Shown: piece after piece, positions 46,761 through 58,772 of the stretch | How the letters are laid out: the number at the start of each line of letters is the position of its first letter | Position numbering within the stretch: position 1 is the stretch's first letter | Assembly (NCBI RefSeq): GCF_001625305.1 | Contig: NW_017803998.1 | Span: 2,305,525 to 2,369,524 of the forward strand | Source of the DNA: Branchiostoma belcheri | Lineage: Eukaryota > Chordata > Leptocardii > Amphioxiformes > Branchiostomatidae | DNA: 64,000 nt | Direction: 5' to 3' | The notes under the pieces: generated by a model | What the model was told of the DNA's origin: nothing | What the model saw: only the letters and a program-made list of their open reading frames with translations | Database searches by the model: none | Position numbers and translations under genes: made by a program

Positions 46761-47154
46761 TTTAAATTTTGGCTGAGTGTTCAGAAATGGTTTAACAAAA
46801 AAACTGGACTTTATCTTAATATAGAAAATCCGTTGAACATTCTATTGGGTGATCATCATGAAGCAGTACCAATTATATGCAATCTTATAATATTACTGGG
46901 AAAGGTGTATATTTTCAAGAATCGTCATTCCGCAACTATTTCTTTGTATAGTTTTGAATCCTTTGTAAATAATTTTAAAGCCACAGAAGAAAGCATCGCA
47001 CGAAAACAAAACAATATGATCAGTCATTACAAAAAATGGGGGGATTTAGCAAATATATCGACTGGGTAGAATGTTTTTATGTAATTCAGTGTGTGTTTGT
47101 CTTTTTGTACGCTCTTTTGTTCTGTTGAATAAAGGTTTGTTAAAAAAAAAAAAG
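46761..47154 (+). mobile_element. 5'-truncated LINE with target-site duplication
   Basis: The frame ends in FWLSVQKWFNKK, IICNLIILLGKVYIFKNRHS and IARKQNNMISHYKKWGDLAN, the C-terminus of an L1/Tx1-like non-LTR reverse transcriptase (ILLGKxxIxKxR...IAxxxNxxxxHxKKW). A stop at 47069, a 60-base 3'UTR with AATAAAG (47129-47135) and a poly(A) run (47142-47153) follow. TCGACAGTACC flanks it at 46750-46760 and 47155-47165. Only about 100 codons remain; a young-looking dead-on-arrival insertion. Confidence 0.88.
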
Positions 47155-47189
47155 TCGACAGTACCAGACTGAATAGGCACCTAATGAGG

Positions 47190-47560
47190 CCCCCACTGTT
47201 CAGAAGTATTGCTTACTACGATAATGCAGGCTGCAAGCCTCTAATGCTGAATGTGCCCTTTCTAAGGGTGAGGTGGGCTAACAGCTTTTCCTCTCCTCCC
47301 ATCCATTATGCCTGCCATTCTAGCCGCTAGAGGACCCTACCAAATGCCTCACAAGGGGGCCATAGGGTCTCTGGAGAGCGCTAGTGTTAACAAGTCAACG
47401 GCATTTAAGCTGGCGAGGCCCGGGGTGAGAGGAAGTCTGCGGAGGGGAATCAGACAAAAGTGGCGGCAGTTGCACGGCGGGTGGGAGGGATTGAGTGCAC
47501 AAATCAAAACTCAGCACTGGAGGACAAGAAAGTCAAGATTCAGCAAATTGCTGCAAGATA
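47190..47560. other. Non-repetitive GC-rich stretch
   Basis: About 47280-47520 is GC-rich (CTGGCGAGGCCCGGGGTGAG and similar) and carries an 87-codon frame without recognisable domain. It matches no other part of the window. Confidence 0.25.
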
Positions 47561-48347
47561 GTATTTTTTAGATAGTATATATTAATTATTTAATATTCAA
47601 TAAGTATCAAATGGACAATGTGGTGCTGCACTATTTTAACAATGCCACCCACAAAGGACTAAAAACTACACTTGTCTATCATTATACAATTATTACTAAA
47701 AACTTTTATCAATATCAATATTTGAATATGCCACCCTCCAAATACTCATGTCATGGTAGCAGTTTGGGATCTACAAGACTTAGCATAGCTACACTAACTT
47801 GTTTTTTTGGTGGGCATATGCAAGTAAATTCATTTGGGCCTATTTTTTTCAAATGGAACAAAATATGAATATTCTACTAAATGGAAAAGAAGAGAAATTG
47901 CTCTTCTAGTCAGGTGGGTAGCGGTTAAATCATCACACTAAATTTTACACTCTGCCAGAACTGGAAATTTGTTCCATTATCATCCCAAAGTTTACAATGC
48001 AAACACAAAATTTTATTTTGATTTATCACTTAATTAGAATTGAGTATTTCACCATAAACCAAAGTATACATTTTTAAAGACTATATTGTAAACCTGACAG
48101 ACATGTGGGATATAGACAGTATTATAGCTGGTAGCAGTAGTCTAAACTGGATTTCTTTTCCTTTCAAGGGAAATAGCTTTTACAATATTGCAGATGGGAA
48201 AACTAAATGATTCACCAGGCAATTAGCAATTTGGAATGGTTAATGAGTAATGAAAGAAACCAATATCATGATTGTTTACTTTTTTTATCACTGCTACTTA
48301 CATGATTGTAACATTGACTACTTCATCAGAAAATTAACTCTGTTCAA

Positions 48348-48792
48348 CAGGGCTCGAAATTAACATTGTCCCAGTGTCAAATGACACTAAATTTTCAGCT
48401 TGGGACAATTCAAATTACGTTTCGGGACAATTTTGGGGCAATTGGAAAATTCTAAGACCATCCACGTCATTTGGGAACGCGATCCATCCATCCTGCTGCA
48501 GACTGCTGGCAGCCTATAAATATAATACTCTGACACACATTTAAATTTGACCAATCAGGGATTCCAAATATCAGGGACGGTGCCATGCCCATGATATTAT
48601 CATGTATTTCCCTACATTTACTAATAAAGTGGATTTCAAGTTGTACAAATTCAGTTGTTGTTTTCTTATTTTTGTCATCAACTTATTTCCTGAAAAGCAG
48701 GCTGGGACAGTCCATCTTCAGTTCGGGACAATTGAAATCTATGTTCGGGACAATTCTGGGACAATAGTGAAAAAAGTTAATTTCGAGGCCTG
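48348..48792. mobile_element. CAGGGCTCG-ended DNA element (hAT-like)
   Basis: Left end CAGGGCTCGAAATTAAC, right end the inverse of CAGGCCTCGAAATTAAC, 16 of 17 identical; 445 bases. GTTCAA directly flanks both sides (48342-48347 and 48793-48798). Subterminal copies of CGGGACAATT occur near both ends. CAGGG-type ends are common in hAT elements, but those make 8-bp duplications, so the family call is open. Confidence 0.75.
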
Positions 48793-49060
48793 GTTCAATG
48801 CTTCAAAGGCATCCGAGTATAATAAGATTTTATTATTCTGTGCTGTGTTGACGTCATTTTGGCCTCTGAATTTTACATCGTATCTGGACAACTGCTCTGA
48901 AGTTAATGAGATGCATAAACATCATTTTGTGGTTGATACGAAATCCTAATAATGAATTACGTGTCATGTGTGATTAACATTCTCCCTCCTGCCTAACTGC
49001 ATATCATATTAAGCGATACAAATTTGGTGGCAAACGGCTACTAAATTAGCAGGTTGAAGG

Positions 49061-49377
49061 TTTAAGACATCCAATGTAACTTCTGGTTGGCAAAATTTTA
49101 AATATTAAGATTCTGGATTTTTAGTCAATAGTCAATAGTCAACAGTAAAATGGTCGCTTGTTTTGTAGGTTGGTTTTAGTTTTCTTTATGGGTGGAACCC
49201 AAAAAATAAAGGGACTCCTCACATTGTAGCTTGTTTTTTAGTTATTTCAAAAGCTTCAAGAACGAAATTATGATGAAAATGTGCTAAGAAATGGCAGTAA
49301 ATGTCAATATGAGACAGATTTTCTAATTCTGAATATTTTCTCTTTTGCCGCCCTGAAATTGCATCGGATACCTTAAA
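49061..49377 (+). mobile_element. TTTAAAGGCATCC-ended MITE, copy 4
   Basis: Starts TTTAAGACATCCAATG, ends GCATCGGATACCTTAAA, with GGTGGAACCCAAAAAATAAA and ATGGCAGTAAATGTCAATAT inside. Terminal repeats carry several substitutions. Confidence 0.75.
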
Positions 49378-49654
49378 GGCTTTGCATAAATGACTGTCAC
49401 AGATTCTGTTATTAGGGACTGGTATAACAGGCCTAGATACTTGTATCTTGGATCCACCACAACATATAAGACCTCTTTTCCAGCCACCTATCAGATGACC
49501 AATTTTGGATGATTGACGTTTTTACAGTTCATTAGTCGAATGGCTGCAAAGTTGTACCGAGAGTGACGACACTCCAAGGTCCAATTCACCAGACCGCTTA
49601 TATATTTTGGAAGGATTAAAAGCACGAGATCCCAGAGGAAACAACAAATCAGAG

Positions 49655-49900
49655 CTTTCAGACTTTTGGGAAGTATAAGTCATGTATTCTGGGTTTCCTT
49701 GTGACTTTCAAGCTCTGGAAGGTTTGGGTTTTCATGCATAAATTGGAACTGAGGACGGCATTGTATGATGTAGTTTAATCAGGTATTAGCACAACATCCT
49801 GAATTTCTCCACATACCACCCACTTACTCCTACCTGGTGGGTCACCTTCAGGCTTGACCTTCCAACATCTGTCAACATCACCTCCCACCCACAATACGCA
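49655..49900. repeat. Diverged duplicate of 43790-43955
   Basis: AAATCAGAGCTTTCAGA, GGCATTGTATGATGTA, AATCAGGTATTAG and CCACATACCACCCACTT align with AAATCAGGGATTTCAGAGCT, GGGATTGTATGATGTACA, GGGTATTAGTC and CCAGGTACCACCCACTTC at 43788-43935, same orientation. The hairpin motif at 43701 precedes the other copy but is not visible here. Confidence 0.55.
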
Positions 49901-50284
49901 ACCAAAGCAATTAATTAAGACACAAACTCTGCCACCCAAAACAATACTTCTTTACTGGGAAATAAGAATATATAATAGAATTTTCTCCCAGTAACCTTTA
50001 GAAATGTCACTTGTGGATTTACATTGTACATAGTTTTGGTAGCAGCTGAATCAGCCGAACAGGTGGACTTGGACTTGGATTCCATCCAAGGCTTGCTGGT
50101 TGTTGTTACCAAGCTTTTGTCATTCTATGATTAAAGTAATGAAGTTCCTAACAAAAGTTAAACTATGATCTTTCAGTGAAAGAAAAAATGTGATAGAACA
50201 AATTAAAGGTCACGAGTAAAATTGATTGTTTGTGTCAGCAAAAAGTACATTTAGGTCTCTAAATGTAAAAGTCTGTCACAGGAA

Positions 50285-50405
50285 GATCGCTGAGGAACAG
50301 TCACAACATCACTGTTCCCCATGCAAGAACTAAACGGCTGCAACAGTCCTTCCTGCACTACAGCATCAGACTCTATAACAACCTGCCTTGAACCTACACT
50401 AGTAC
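50285..50405 (+). mobile_element. LINE reverse-transcriptase C-terminal fragment
   Basis: The plus strand reads TVPHARTKRLQQSFLHYSIR then LYNNLP and a stop, matching the C-terminal (R)TxRxxxSFxxxxIRLWNxLP pattern of CR1/Jockey-type elements. About 30 residues only. The minus-strand frame over the same bases is its shadow. Confidence 0.6.
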
Positions 50406-50465
50406 TGGACTTTGCATAGCCTGATGCAACTTTGTGCATATATGTTGTAAATAATTATATTTCAG

Positions 50466-50483
50466 TCCATACCATGGTATGGA
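50466..50483. repeat. 18-bp perfect palindrome
   Basis: TCCATACCATGGTATGGA, 60 bases past the LINE fragment at 50285. Confidence 0.85.
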
Positions 50484-51159
50484 TGAAATATATTGTGTTC
50501 TCTGATGTTTCTTCTCCTTCTCCTCCTTCTCCTGCCAAACAGTCAAAGGGATTCAACTCCGCCATCATTCAGCCAAATGACTTGAAATTTGGCATGGAGG
50601 TAGAGTGGGCCAATACCCCCAGGCGTTTTTTTCATTTTTTTGATACATGCCTTTAAAAAATTTTTATGAAGGTTTTTTGGGGCATTTTTCGCCAAAAAAT
50701 GGATTTTTGGATCCTGAGCCCTGGTTTTACAACCAAATGATCTGAAATTCGGTATAAGGGTACCTTGAACATGTGTCTACAGAATAGCAGTCACATATTT
50801 GGCATACACCACTTCCAAAGGACTCATTTGGGGGACTTTAATGGCTATTTTCAGCACAAAAAGGGCCAAAAGTGCTATACCCGTTCCATGTTCTATCTAA
50901 AGAATGGCCGGTTCCATCCATGGAACACGTGTTCCATTGCGGGTTACCTGAGGTCACATTGCACCTAAGTGGTGCGTAATGACCCACACATTCAATTTTA
51001 TGTGCCTAAGACCTTCAAAATGTATCAAATCTCATCATTGTTAGTTTTTGCATACCTGTAATAAGATTAGTAAAGCTTTCGAGATTCAAAGTACATGTTG
51101 TTGCATCTTTGTTCTCATATAGCTACTTTAATTCATTTATTTGAGAACCTTCGCCAGTT

Positions 51160-51430
51160 TTGCACTGGGGTAAGTTTGGAATAGTCCACTTTTGCGTGGG
51201 AGGGAGATGGACTGAAATATGCTGTATTTGCTCCCAAGCAAATGTCGGCCTTTCTAGTTTTTTATATGTGTCTTTTGTATATATGGTTGTTTATATGTAT
51301 TATTTCTTCTATGTGAATGCTGTTTAATGCTTCAAATGATGTGACAAATTGTACCTAATTCAGGGGGATGCGCTTCTGCTCCCCCTGCTGTTGTACATTT
51401 GTTAAATGATGAGCAAATAAAGTTGAAAGT
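51160..51430 (+). mobile_element. Possible LINE 3' end
   Basis: AT-rich 3'UTR-like block ending GAGCAAATAAAGTTGAAAGT, with AATAAAG and a short tail. No coding remnant; called only by likeness to the other retroelement ends in this window. Confidence 0.35.
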
Positions 51431-51589
51431 AAAAATGTTATTCAAGCTACAGTTATTCAATGGCCATGTGAGATTCATGCAGTTAGAGTCAAAAGTTCCA
51501 TTGACAGAAAGTTTGTGCAAAAAGACTTGCGTGGTGGCGTGAAAAATATATTACTAGCAGCAGAAATAAAATAAATCACAATGGAACAA

Positions 51590-52010
51590 ACTGGACCCCA
51601 GTGGGTGTCAATCAAAGGTGTGGGGGGGCGGTGACCCTGACTCAAGGTCGAAGGACCCCCTGAAGAGTATTGAAGCAATACAGGGGTCAAAATGGTACGG
51701 TCCGAATTCTGAGGGGAAAACACAGGCCAACAGAAGATACTGGAAATGGAGTGATAGTGTACCTACAGGGACCGAGGGTGAACGTAAGGTCACAATTAAA
51801 TCAGAGAAGGCGACACCGAAACGTTCCTATCGGACCGCCGTTAAAAGAACTTGTGGAAAATGAGAAGTCAACGGCTGCCTGGTACAACAAATCAGGATTG
51901 AAGATCGCAAAGGGACGACGGGGGCAGCGGAAATGGAGAAGTCATGAAAGGATTACCGCTAATGCTAGTGGAATGGACAAGGGATGTCTGATAAATTTAC
52001 CTGTCTAGTG
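51590..52010. other. Non-repetitive purine-rich stretch
   Basis: Two long frames overlap (81 and 112 codons, plus) but neither has a domain I recognise. Rich in CpG compared with the flanks; matches no other repeat here. Confidence 0.25.
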
Positions 52011-52109
52011 GTACGACAAACTCTACTCCAAACTTCAATAAGTATTGTTCGCTTTCTATAGGTATTGACAGTAATGTTCACACTGTGCATGTGTAATAAA
52101 GGCTTACAG

Positions 52110-53345
52110 CAATGTTCTTGCCAGCTTGAAATCTTTTTTTGTCAACTCAATTTTCTTGATGTAACATCATGTCAAGTACCAAAGACATTTCAATCCTAGG
52201 GGTTCCAGGGGCATGCTCCCTTGGAAAAAAAATTGAAACCATGACCCTGTGGAACACTATTTTACACATCAATTTTTGTCCATCGATGATATGACAAATA
52301 TGGCGAAATTCCTGTCTGTCATGAGCAGCAAAATTCTGTTAAATGATGGAAAGACAGACGCTGGCTAGAACATTTGCTCATACACAATCATCACTCATTA
52401 GAATGACCAGCAAGAACCTTGGCCTTTACCACTATGAATGGTCAGCCCTTTGGGCTGTATAATGACCCTGCTTACGTAAGGTACAGCAGCCCAAAGGGAC
52501 CATCATTCACTGAGTACGTCTATGGATATAAGCTGGTCATCATTCAACCAGGCCAAAATGCAGGATTTTTGCGTCATCTAGTATGGACTTTGATTTGCAA
52601 AATTTCTATGCAATATTTTACTCACTATGTTCTATTATAATCTGAATTTAATGTTTAACAATTTTGATAATTTCAGAAGCACTACTGATACAAACAAGTT
52701 TCAACGTAACATGGATCTTTTTAGCTGCAAACAATTCGTGAAATTCCTGTATGAGCAGTGTATATACTATATTAGGTAAATATTTTCTTTCATTCATGGC
52801 ATTTTTTGAGTTTACATTCATAATAAACCAAATCAACTTTCTAGAAAGTCAACAATCCAAAACTTTTTGGAATCAGTCTGATACCTATATCTATAATTTA
52901 CAATACAAAGTTCCTATCATATGCAAAATCTAGCAACACAGACTTTTGTAACTACTGTACATCAGATATTGATATTGAATATTGAGCAGATCCAACCCAA
53001 TATTACCTACAATACAGTTGTAAAATCTGGGTCAGATATCTTTTGTGTTTGCCGAATATGCTACTGAAATGTTTTAGCCAGCGTCTGTCATTTGAAGGAA
53101 TTTTGCTGCTAATGCCGGACAAAAATTTTGCCTATTCCATCATCATTGATGGACAGAAATGGGTATGTGATTGAATGAGTTTGAACTAAGTTTAGTCTAC
53201 CAGCAAAATTTGCCCTTCAAAATGTACAATGTGGGAAATAGCATTTCAGGGAGTCAAGTTTCAAAATTTTTCTGCACGAGCATGCCCCTGGACCCCCTTA
53301 GGATTGAGTTGACAGAAAAAATGTCTGGCTGGCTATATAGCTAGA
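52110..53345. mobile_element. Foldback element with arms of about 250-300 bases
   Basis: The left arm (52110-52390: GTCAACTCAAT, CAGGGGCATGCTCC, AGCAGCAAAATTCTG, GACGCTGGCTAGAAC) is present in reverse at 53055-53345 (GTTTTAGCCAGCGTC, AATTTTGCTGCTAATG, GAGCATGCCCCTGG, ATTGAGTTGAC). The 0.65-kb middle is AT-rich. A partial third arm is at 38715-38880. No transposase. Confidence 0.7.
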
Positions 53346-53699
53346 ACATTGGTACAGACACTATAGCTAGCAGATACATACATGTATTAAGATTCTGTGA
53401 ATAGTTTTATCAGCTTGGTATAGCCGACAGATACAAGAAATGACAAGTACGTGACTCTCGTCTCCACAAGTAATACAGAAAGGCCATAAATGCTGCATTC
53501 TGGAAAGATGGATGCCACAGTAGTGACTCGTATTCCAATAAAGGAACAATACATAAAAGTCATCACTTAATCAATACCCATTACATCATATACAAGACTA
53601 GTGTAGGTAGGTAGGATATGGTTGGAAGCTGTCGTTTTTTTCCTTGTTATGCCACAAACGAAATAGGAATTTCAGTCTTTTCCCACGAATCAATAGCAA

Positions 53700-54170
53700 T
53701 CATATCAGCGTACTGCTAATAACGCTGAAATATTCATGAAAACTAACGGCGTTGCGGCAGGCGTATCGCACCATATTTCAGTCTGGTATATTCCCCAGGC
53801 TGTATCAGTTTCCCCCACTACACACACATTAACACGGAGAGCTCGTAATCCCTCACACTCCTACAAAATTCATGCAAATCTGATACTACGTCTGACCCTA
53901 ACATCTGCGATTGTAATTGCCAGTTTTTTTTACGAACGTTTGGGGTGACAACGAATATAAATATTTGGGCCATTCCAGAGGTTTTGCTGGATTCCAAACG
54001 AAACGTAGAGGGAGAAACTTCGCCCACGGCAGGAGAGAGATTGTTGGAGGAAACCATTATCAGACTTAACCATATGACAGGCACCCGGCAGGTTTTATCT
54101 GCAGTGATGGGAGCTACGAAAAATGATAGGGAAGGGGCACGCCGCAGGACAAAACACCGCACATCAACTT
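53700..54170. other. Single-copy-looking island 1
   Basis: About 470 bases with more CpG than its flanks and no match to repeats in this window. Frames of over 100 codons on both strands, no recognisable protein. Could be a conserved non-coding element; comparison between lancelet species would tell. Confidence 0.3.
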
Positions 54171-54177
54171 CTATGGA

Positions 54178-54302
54178 AAATCTCCAGATTTTCGTGTTAG
54201 CTATAAAAAGATCTCCAGATTTTTGCATCACTAATAAAACATCTCCAGATTTTTGCACTTGCTTTCAAAGATCTCTAGATTTTTGCATTAGGTATAAAAA
54301 AA
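54178..54302. repeat. 30-31-bp tandem repeat, four copies
   Basis: ATCTCCAGATTTTTGCATCA and similar units, each followed by an A-rich CTATAAAAAG spacer. Extends the open frame of the preceding island in the plus strand. Confidence 0.85.
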
Positions 54303-54699
54303 CTCATTAGAATTAATCTTTTTAAAGAAAATTTCAATTTTTTTGTAAATCTTAATACTTTTCCAAAAAGATTTTTAAAAACCCTCAATTAACATTTAGA
54401 GGTTATTTTAGCTTTCAATGAAGCATGATTATGAAGAGTCTCACTGGGGGGTATTAATAAAAAAAATATGATGCATAATGAATGTAAAACACAACCTTTT
54501 AACAAAATATCTAATACATAGGTCAAACATACATTATTCGTACATGTACATGTACAAACATCTAGAAGCAAACTAGTAGTGCAAACCCAAACACTGCTCT
54601 CTGTTCTTGACTTTAAACATTTCACACTTTAAGCTGACTGTCTAAGCTTATACTTTTATTAGCAAATCAAAGATATCCTCTAGCTTAACACTCCTAGTT

Positions 54700-55740
54700 T
54701 TTACCCCCCCCTCCCTTAATTCACATCCTCCATCCTGTATAATCCAGTTTGTTGCTAATGTGGATATTGAAAACTGATAGAATCGCGTTCCCGTGTAATA
54801 TTTTACACGGAAGACGGCTATTGAAGTTTGTTCCTGACGTGTTGTTTTATTAGAATCTTTGCGGCAGCTCTTTGGCTTATCTGTTCATTACATTGCAAAT
54901 AGAGTGAGGCCTCCCGGAGGCTATGAAAATTAGGAGTTGACACATAAGGTCACCCTTTCCCTCAATACAATTACCTAAACACAGAACCAACACAATAACA
55001 TGGTTCCATGCAGAGGGGTGAAGATGGAACACGCTCAGAGGAATATTTGATGACTTCTTGTCAAGCGTTTTATTATTCCAGTGCTGCTTGCGACGGTTTA
55101 CTAGGATGTACCCAAGTCCGCACCTCCTTTTCTTGCCGTTTTCTTTATTGACCTCCTGGTGAATGATTGCTGCCGGTTGCTTGTTAAACCGTAATGTTGA
55201 TATCGTCTGTGATGACCTCACAGTTGGAGTGAAATGCGTAATATTCCAACGGCGGGTCGTACCACTATTACAGAGGTAATTAACGACGCACCATCATTGG
55301 ACTGTACCTTTGGGAATATTGGCATAATTTAGTTCCAGTGGCTCTAATCACGCCATCTGTAGTAATACATAACTTACTAAAAGGTCGTGAGATCCAATTA
55401 AAGCTGTCGTCCCCCATTCTGCAGTAGTTTAGCCCGCCTGTCAGGCTGACGGCATTGATGGATAGGGAGGGTGCTGCTCGGCCCTCCTGATTACCGTACG
55501 CGGTGCCGCGGCGCCCCAACATGTCGGACAGGTGTGCGGGCACGATCTTGTCCCGTTCGGCCACACCGCCTACACGTCTCGGTACAACTACGTTTCGTTG
55601 AACGAAGGGGTTTCCAGGTTTAGAGGGTGTGTTGAGGAATTGTCCGATGCGAAGGTGAGAGATGATTCCAATTTCTAGAAGAACTGGAGCGTGGGTGGCC
55701 ACGGGCCAGACCAACGGGGAGGGGCTGTACAGTATTTCCT
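54700..55740. other. Single-copy-looking island 2
   Basis: About 1 kb without any repeat shared in the window, with retained CpG and GC-rich blocks (55490-55570). Holds a homeodomain-type TAATTAACG at about 55277. The minus strand has frames of 114 and 144 codons, neither with a domain I know. Candidate cis-regulatory sequence within a presumed SND1 intron; function not shown. Confidence 0.3.
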
Positions 55741-56739
55741 ACTAAAATACCTAACAAATTTTACAGTACATATTATAACAACTAAGTATCCAAATCCTAC
55801 TTCAAATAATTCCTGATATACCTATACTGTTAAATTAAGAGTAATTCGTTTGTACAGTAAGAGGGATTTAAATGAAAAACGCCACCAGTTGTAAGTAAAT
55901 ATGAGCTGTACCCAATCAATAGTACATGTATGTCTCTTCATCCAACTTGGGTTGCCCCCCTCCCATAATGATTTTAAAGAATTGGCCCAGACTGAAAGTA
56001 TTCCATGTGCCTAGTTATGACAGATCTATTAAAATGTACATTTTACCATAAATGTATAATTTGTTACCATTCTAGCAAATTCTGTGTTAAAACTACATGG
56101 TACAGCAATGTGTAAGTTAGCAACCTTAACCACATATACTACTTAATATACATTGTATGTCACTGCCAACTGACTAATCCATTTGAAATGTCATTGAGAG
56201 TGCTTCTAAATGATGTAGATTGGTTGAGAAATAGCAGTGGTTTCCTGCTAAACACCTATGATTTAAACTCTTTTATCGCAGAGGATGCGTGTTAAGGTCT
56301 CAAGAGGACGTCCTCTATAAAAATTAAGTTTGCTGAGCCTAACAGGCTCATAATTTACACTATCAAGCTATAATTTGCTTAAACATGTATGTCATACCAT
56401 TAACTTCCAACTGCAATTTCTGCAGAACTATTATGATGCTATTATCATTTTACATGACAGAATGAATAAATAATACTAGTGAGGTAATAATTTCCATTAA
56501 TTTTAATGTTAATAGTATCATGATGTTTGTTATTACCTAATGCTAATGCATCATGAATATGACAAGCAGTAATTTAATACCATAGAATATCTTCAATTAT
56601 GCAAATTGACTTGGTGTGTGGTTCACCTTTGTCCTATATTTCATAATACAGTAGAAATTTAAATGAATATTCAAATTTTACTGATACTGACTAACAACAT
56701 CCTAAACTAATAATGGCAAATTTTGGGGAATTCAACTTT

Positions 56740-56945
56740 TTATTTATTTATTTATGTCGATTTACCACATTTGTGGAAGGATTGACATAACAGGTGACTA
56801 TCACCTTTTCAAAGATGTCAAACCTGAGACCAGACTGTAATGTTTGAACCACTCACACCGGGAAGGTCCCCTACTCTTTTCGATAAGTGTGGTGGGTTCT
56901 TTAACGTGTGTGGGGTGTGGCTCTCCCAAACACGGGACCTCAAAT
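56740..56945 (-). mobile_element. SINE body fragment, minus strand
   Basis: CCACTCACACCGGGAAGGTC, CCCTACTCTTTTCGATAAGT and GGTGTGGCTCTCCCAAACAC form the reverse complement of about 23330-23430 in the long SINE. The tRNA head is absent, replaced by unrelated sequence at 56942. Preceded by a TTTA run. Confidence 0.8.
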
Positions 56946-57710
56946 CATACAACTTTTGTTAGAAATCCTTTGAAAAGAAAAGATTCCTTGATTAAGCATG
57001 TTTGAAGAATCACAGCACTTTTTCTTTATTAGCCTTGCAATGACTGGCGCAATTTCAAGAGTGAAGCCTACAAATATTGCCTTCCTTGCATTTTTAGTGG
57101 TCCTAAAACCCTTGCAAGCTTGTAAAATTGGCAAAATAATGTGCAACATAATACAGTTTATGATATTGTTGCAATCTCACATATACCTGGCTAACACTGC
57201 AGCTACAAACAATTTATGAAGAGACGCCAGCACTGAAATGGCTACTTCACGCCTTTACAAGCACAATGGGTAGTCTTCTCTCAACGATAGTCCATCTAAA
57301 TGTAGGATAATGGCCTATATACAGTTGTATAATGATAATGTACTAACCAACGTTATATACATGTACATAACTATACTGGTTATGTACATTTTTTCCATAC
57401 AGCTATTTACAGTCACTCAGTTGTTTTTATGAAAGAATGTGTAGGAAAGACTATCATTGCTAATTATATTAACTTCATATGTGTTGGTAAAAATCATTCA
57501 CAGCCAATATTTATCTGTAATTTTTGAATGCAGAAAAAAAAGGAATTTAAGAAAATTTTGCACTGTCAAGGAATGAGCAGTCTACTGCCTGGAGTGCTGG
57601 TCATGGGCGCTGAGCCAAACTTTTTAGTAAGTAAGAGGCCATTTACATAAGGGCCTCATAATTACAACCATGATCCCTTAACCGAGATGGGGGCATAACA
57701 AACTTCTTGC

Positions 57711-57953
57711 TAGAACGTACAGCACCTGCGCGAAACCTGTAATGTATTGTACATAGCATTTCGGCAGAATGCCTCATATAAGGTTGATTTCGCTCATATA
57801 TGGTTAGCATTTCGACAGTAGTTTCCAAATGTTATGTAGGAAAGAATATCCTCTGCAACAGGCAAAATTCTGATGCAACGTTGACCAAAAACCCAACGAA
57901 AAATGCGAAAATACGGGGTACTGCGCAGGCCCAGTACGTTCTGCCGACGTGCT
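57711..57953. mobile_element. AGCACGT-ended MITE, copy 2
   Basis: Inverted copy of 37271-37523: inner landmarks ATGTATTGTACATAGCATTT, GACAGTAGTTTCCAAATG, ATCCTCTGCAACAGGCAAAA; right end GTACGTTCTGCCGACGTGCT. The left end lacks the first ten or so bases. Confidence 0.75.
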
Positions 57954-58772
57954 CCTCTGATCCTTTGCTCACTGAGTCACATGTTCTATCTTCATAATGT
58001 GACGTCACAGAAGCGGTGGATTGCTCATTCCAAGACTTGAGTTGAAAATTTTGACAGTCCAATTTTTGTACAGGAAATTACAATGAATTTCAATGATGCT
58101 TTGGAAGTCTCAAATGACCATAAACTTAAGACAGAACACAGTTGTTGTAAAAACTTCTTAGGAGAACACACATATCTGACAACATATAACGCAGTAACAC
58201 CATTAATCAAAATCATACAATATTTCTTGCTGCGTAGATATGGGACTTTATTGCCTAACTTAACTATCAAAACAACCATAACTTATGGCACATACTTCAG
58301 ATTCCTCAGAAATGACTTTGGAACATAAAGAAAAATGTCTTCTTGCCTCTGGGAAATAAAAAACCAAGGCTACGCTGAGGAAACGTCGTATATCTTCATG
58401 ATACTATCTTAGCCGTAACTGCTTTGCACACATTACATCAAGCCAAGCTCCACAGTTAGTGGGGTGTGACGGAAATGTATGATGCAAATATCACTCCAGA
58501 GTATCATAGACTTATACTTTTATGGTCCCTACATGTATATAATAATGTTAAGAACACATTGTTAAGCCCGCTTGTTCTTCTTGCCTCAAGTTTATGTTTT
58601 AAAATTATCATCATTCAAAATTGTCATAAATATCATGTAATAGCAGATATAACTTGGAACAAAAAGTGCAACATCACAAATTTTGATGCAATCCACCTAC
58701 TGATAAAAAAAAGTTTTGACAGTTATATTTTTGCTTGCTTTACAATCCATGGAAATGTAACCACAGTGTTTG

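Noticed and set aside
55280-55714. 144-codon minus-strand frame as a host gene
   Set aside because: No recognisable domain, no splice context and no start support; kept only as a non-repetitive island.
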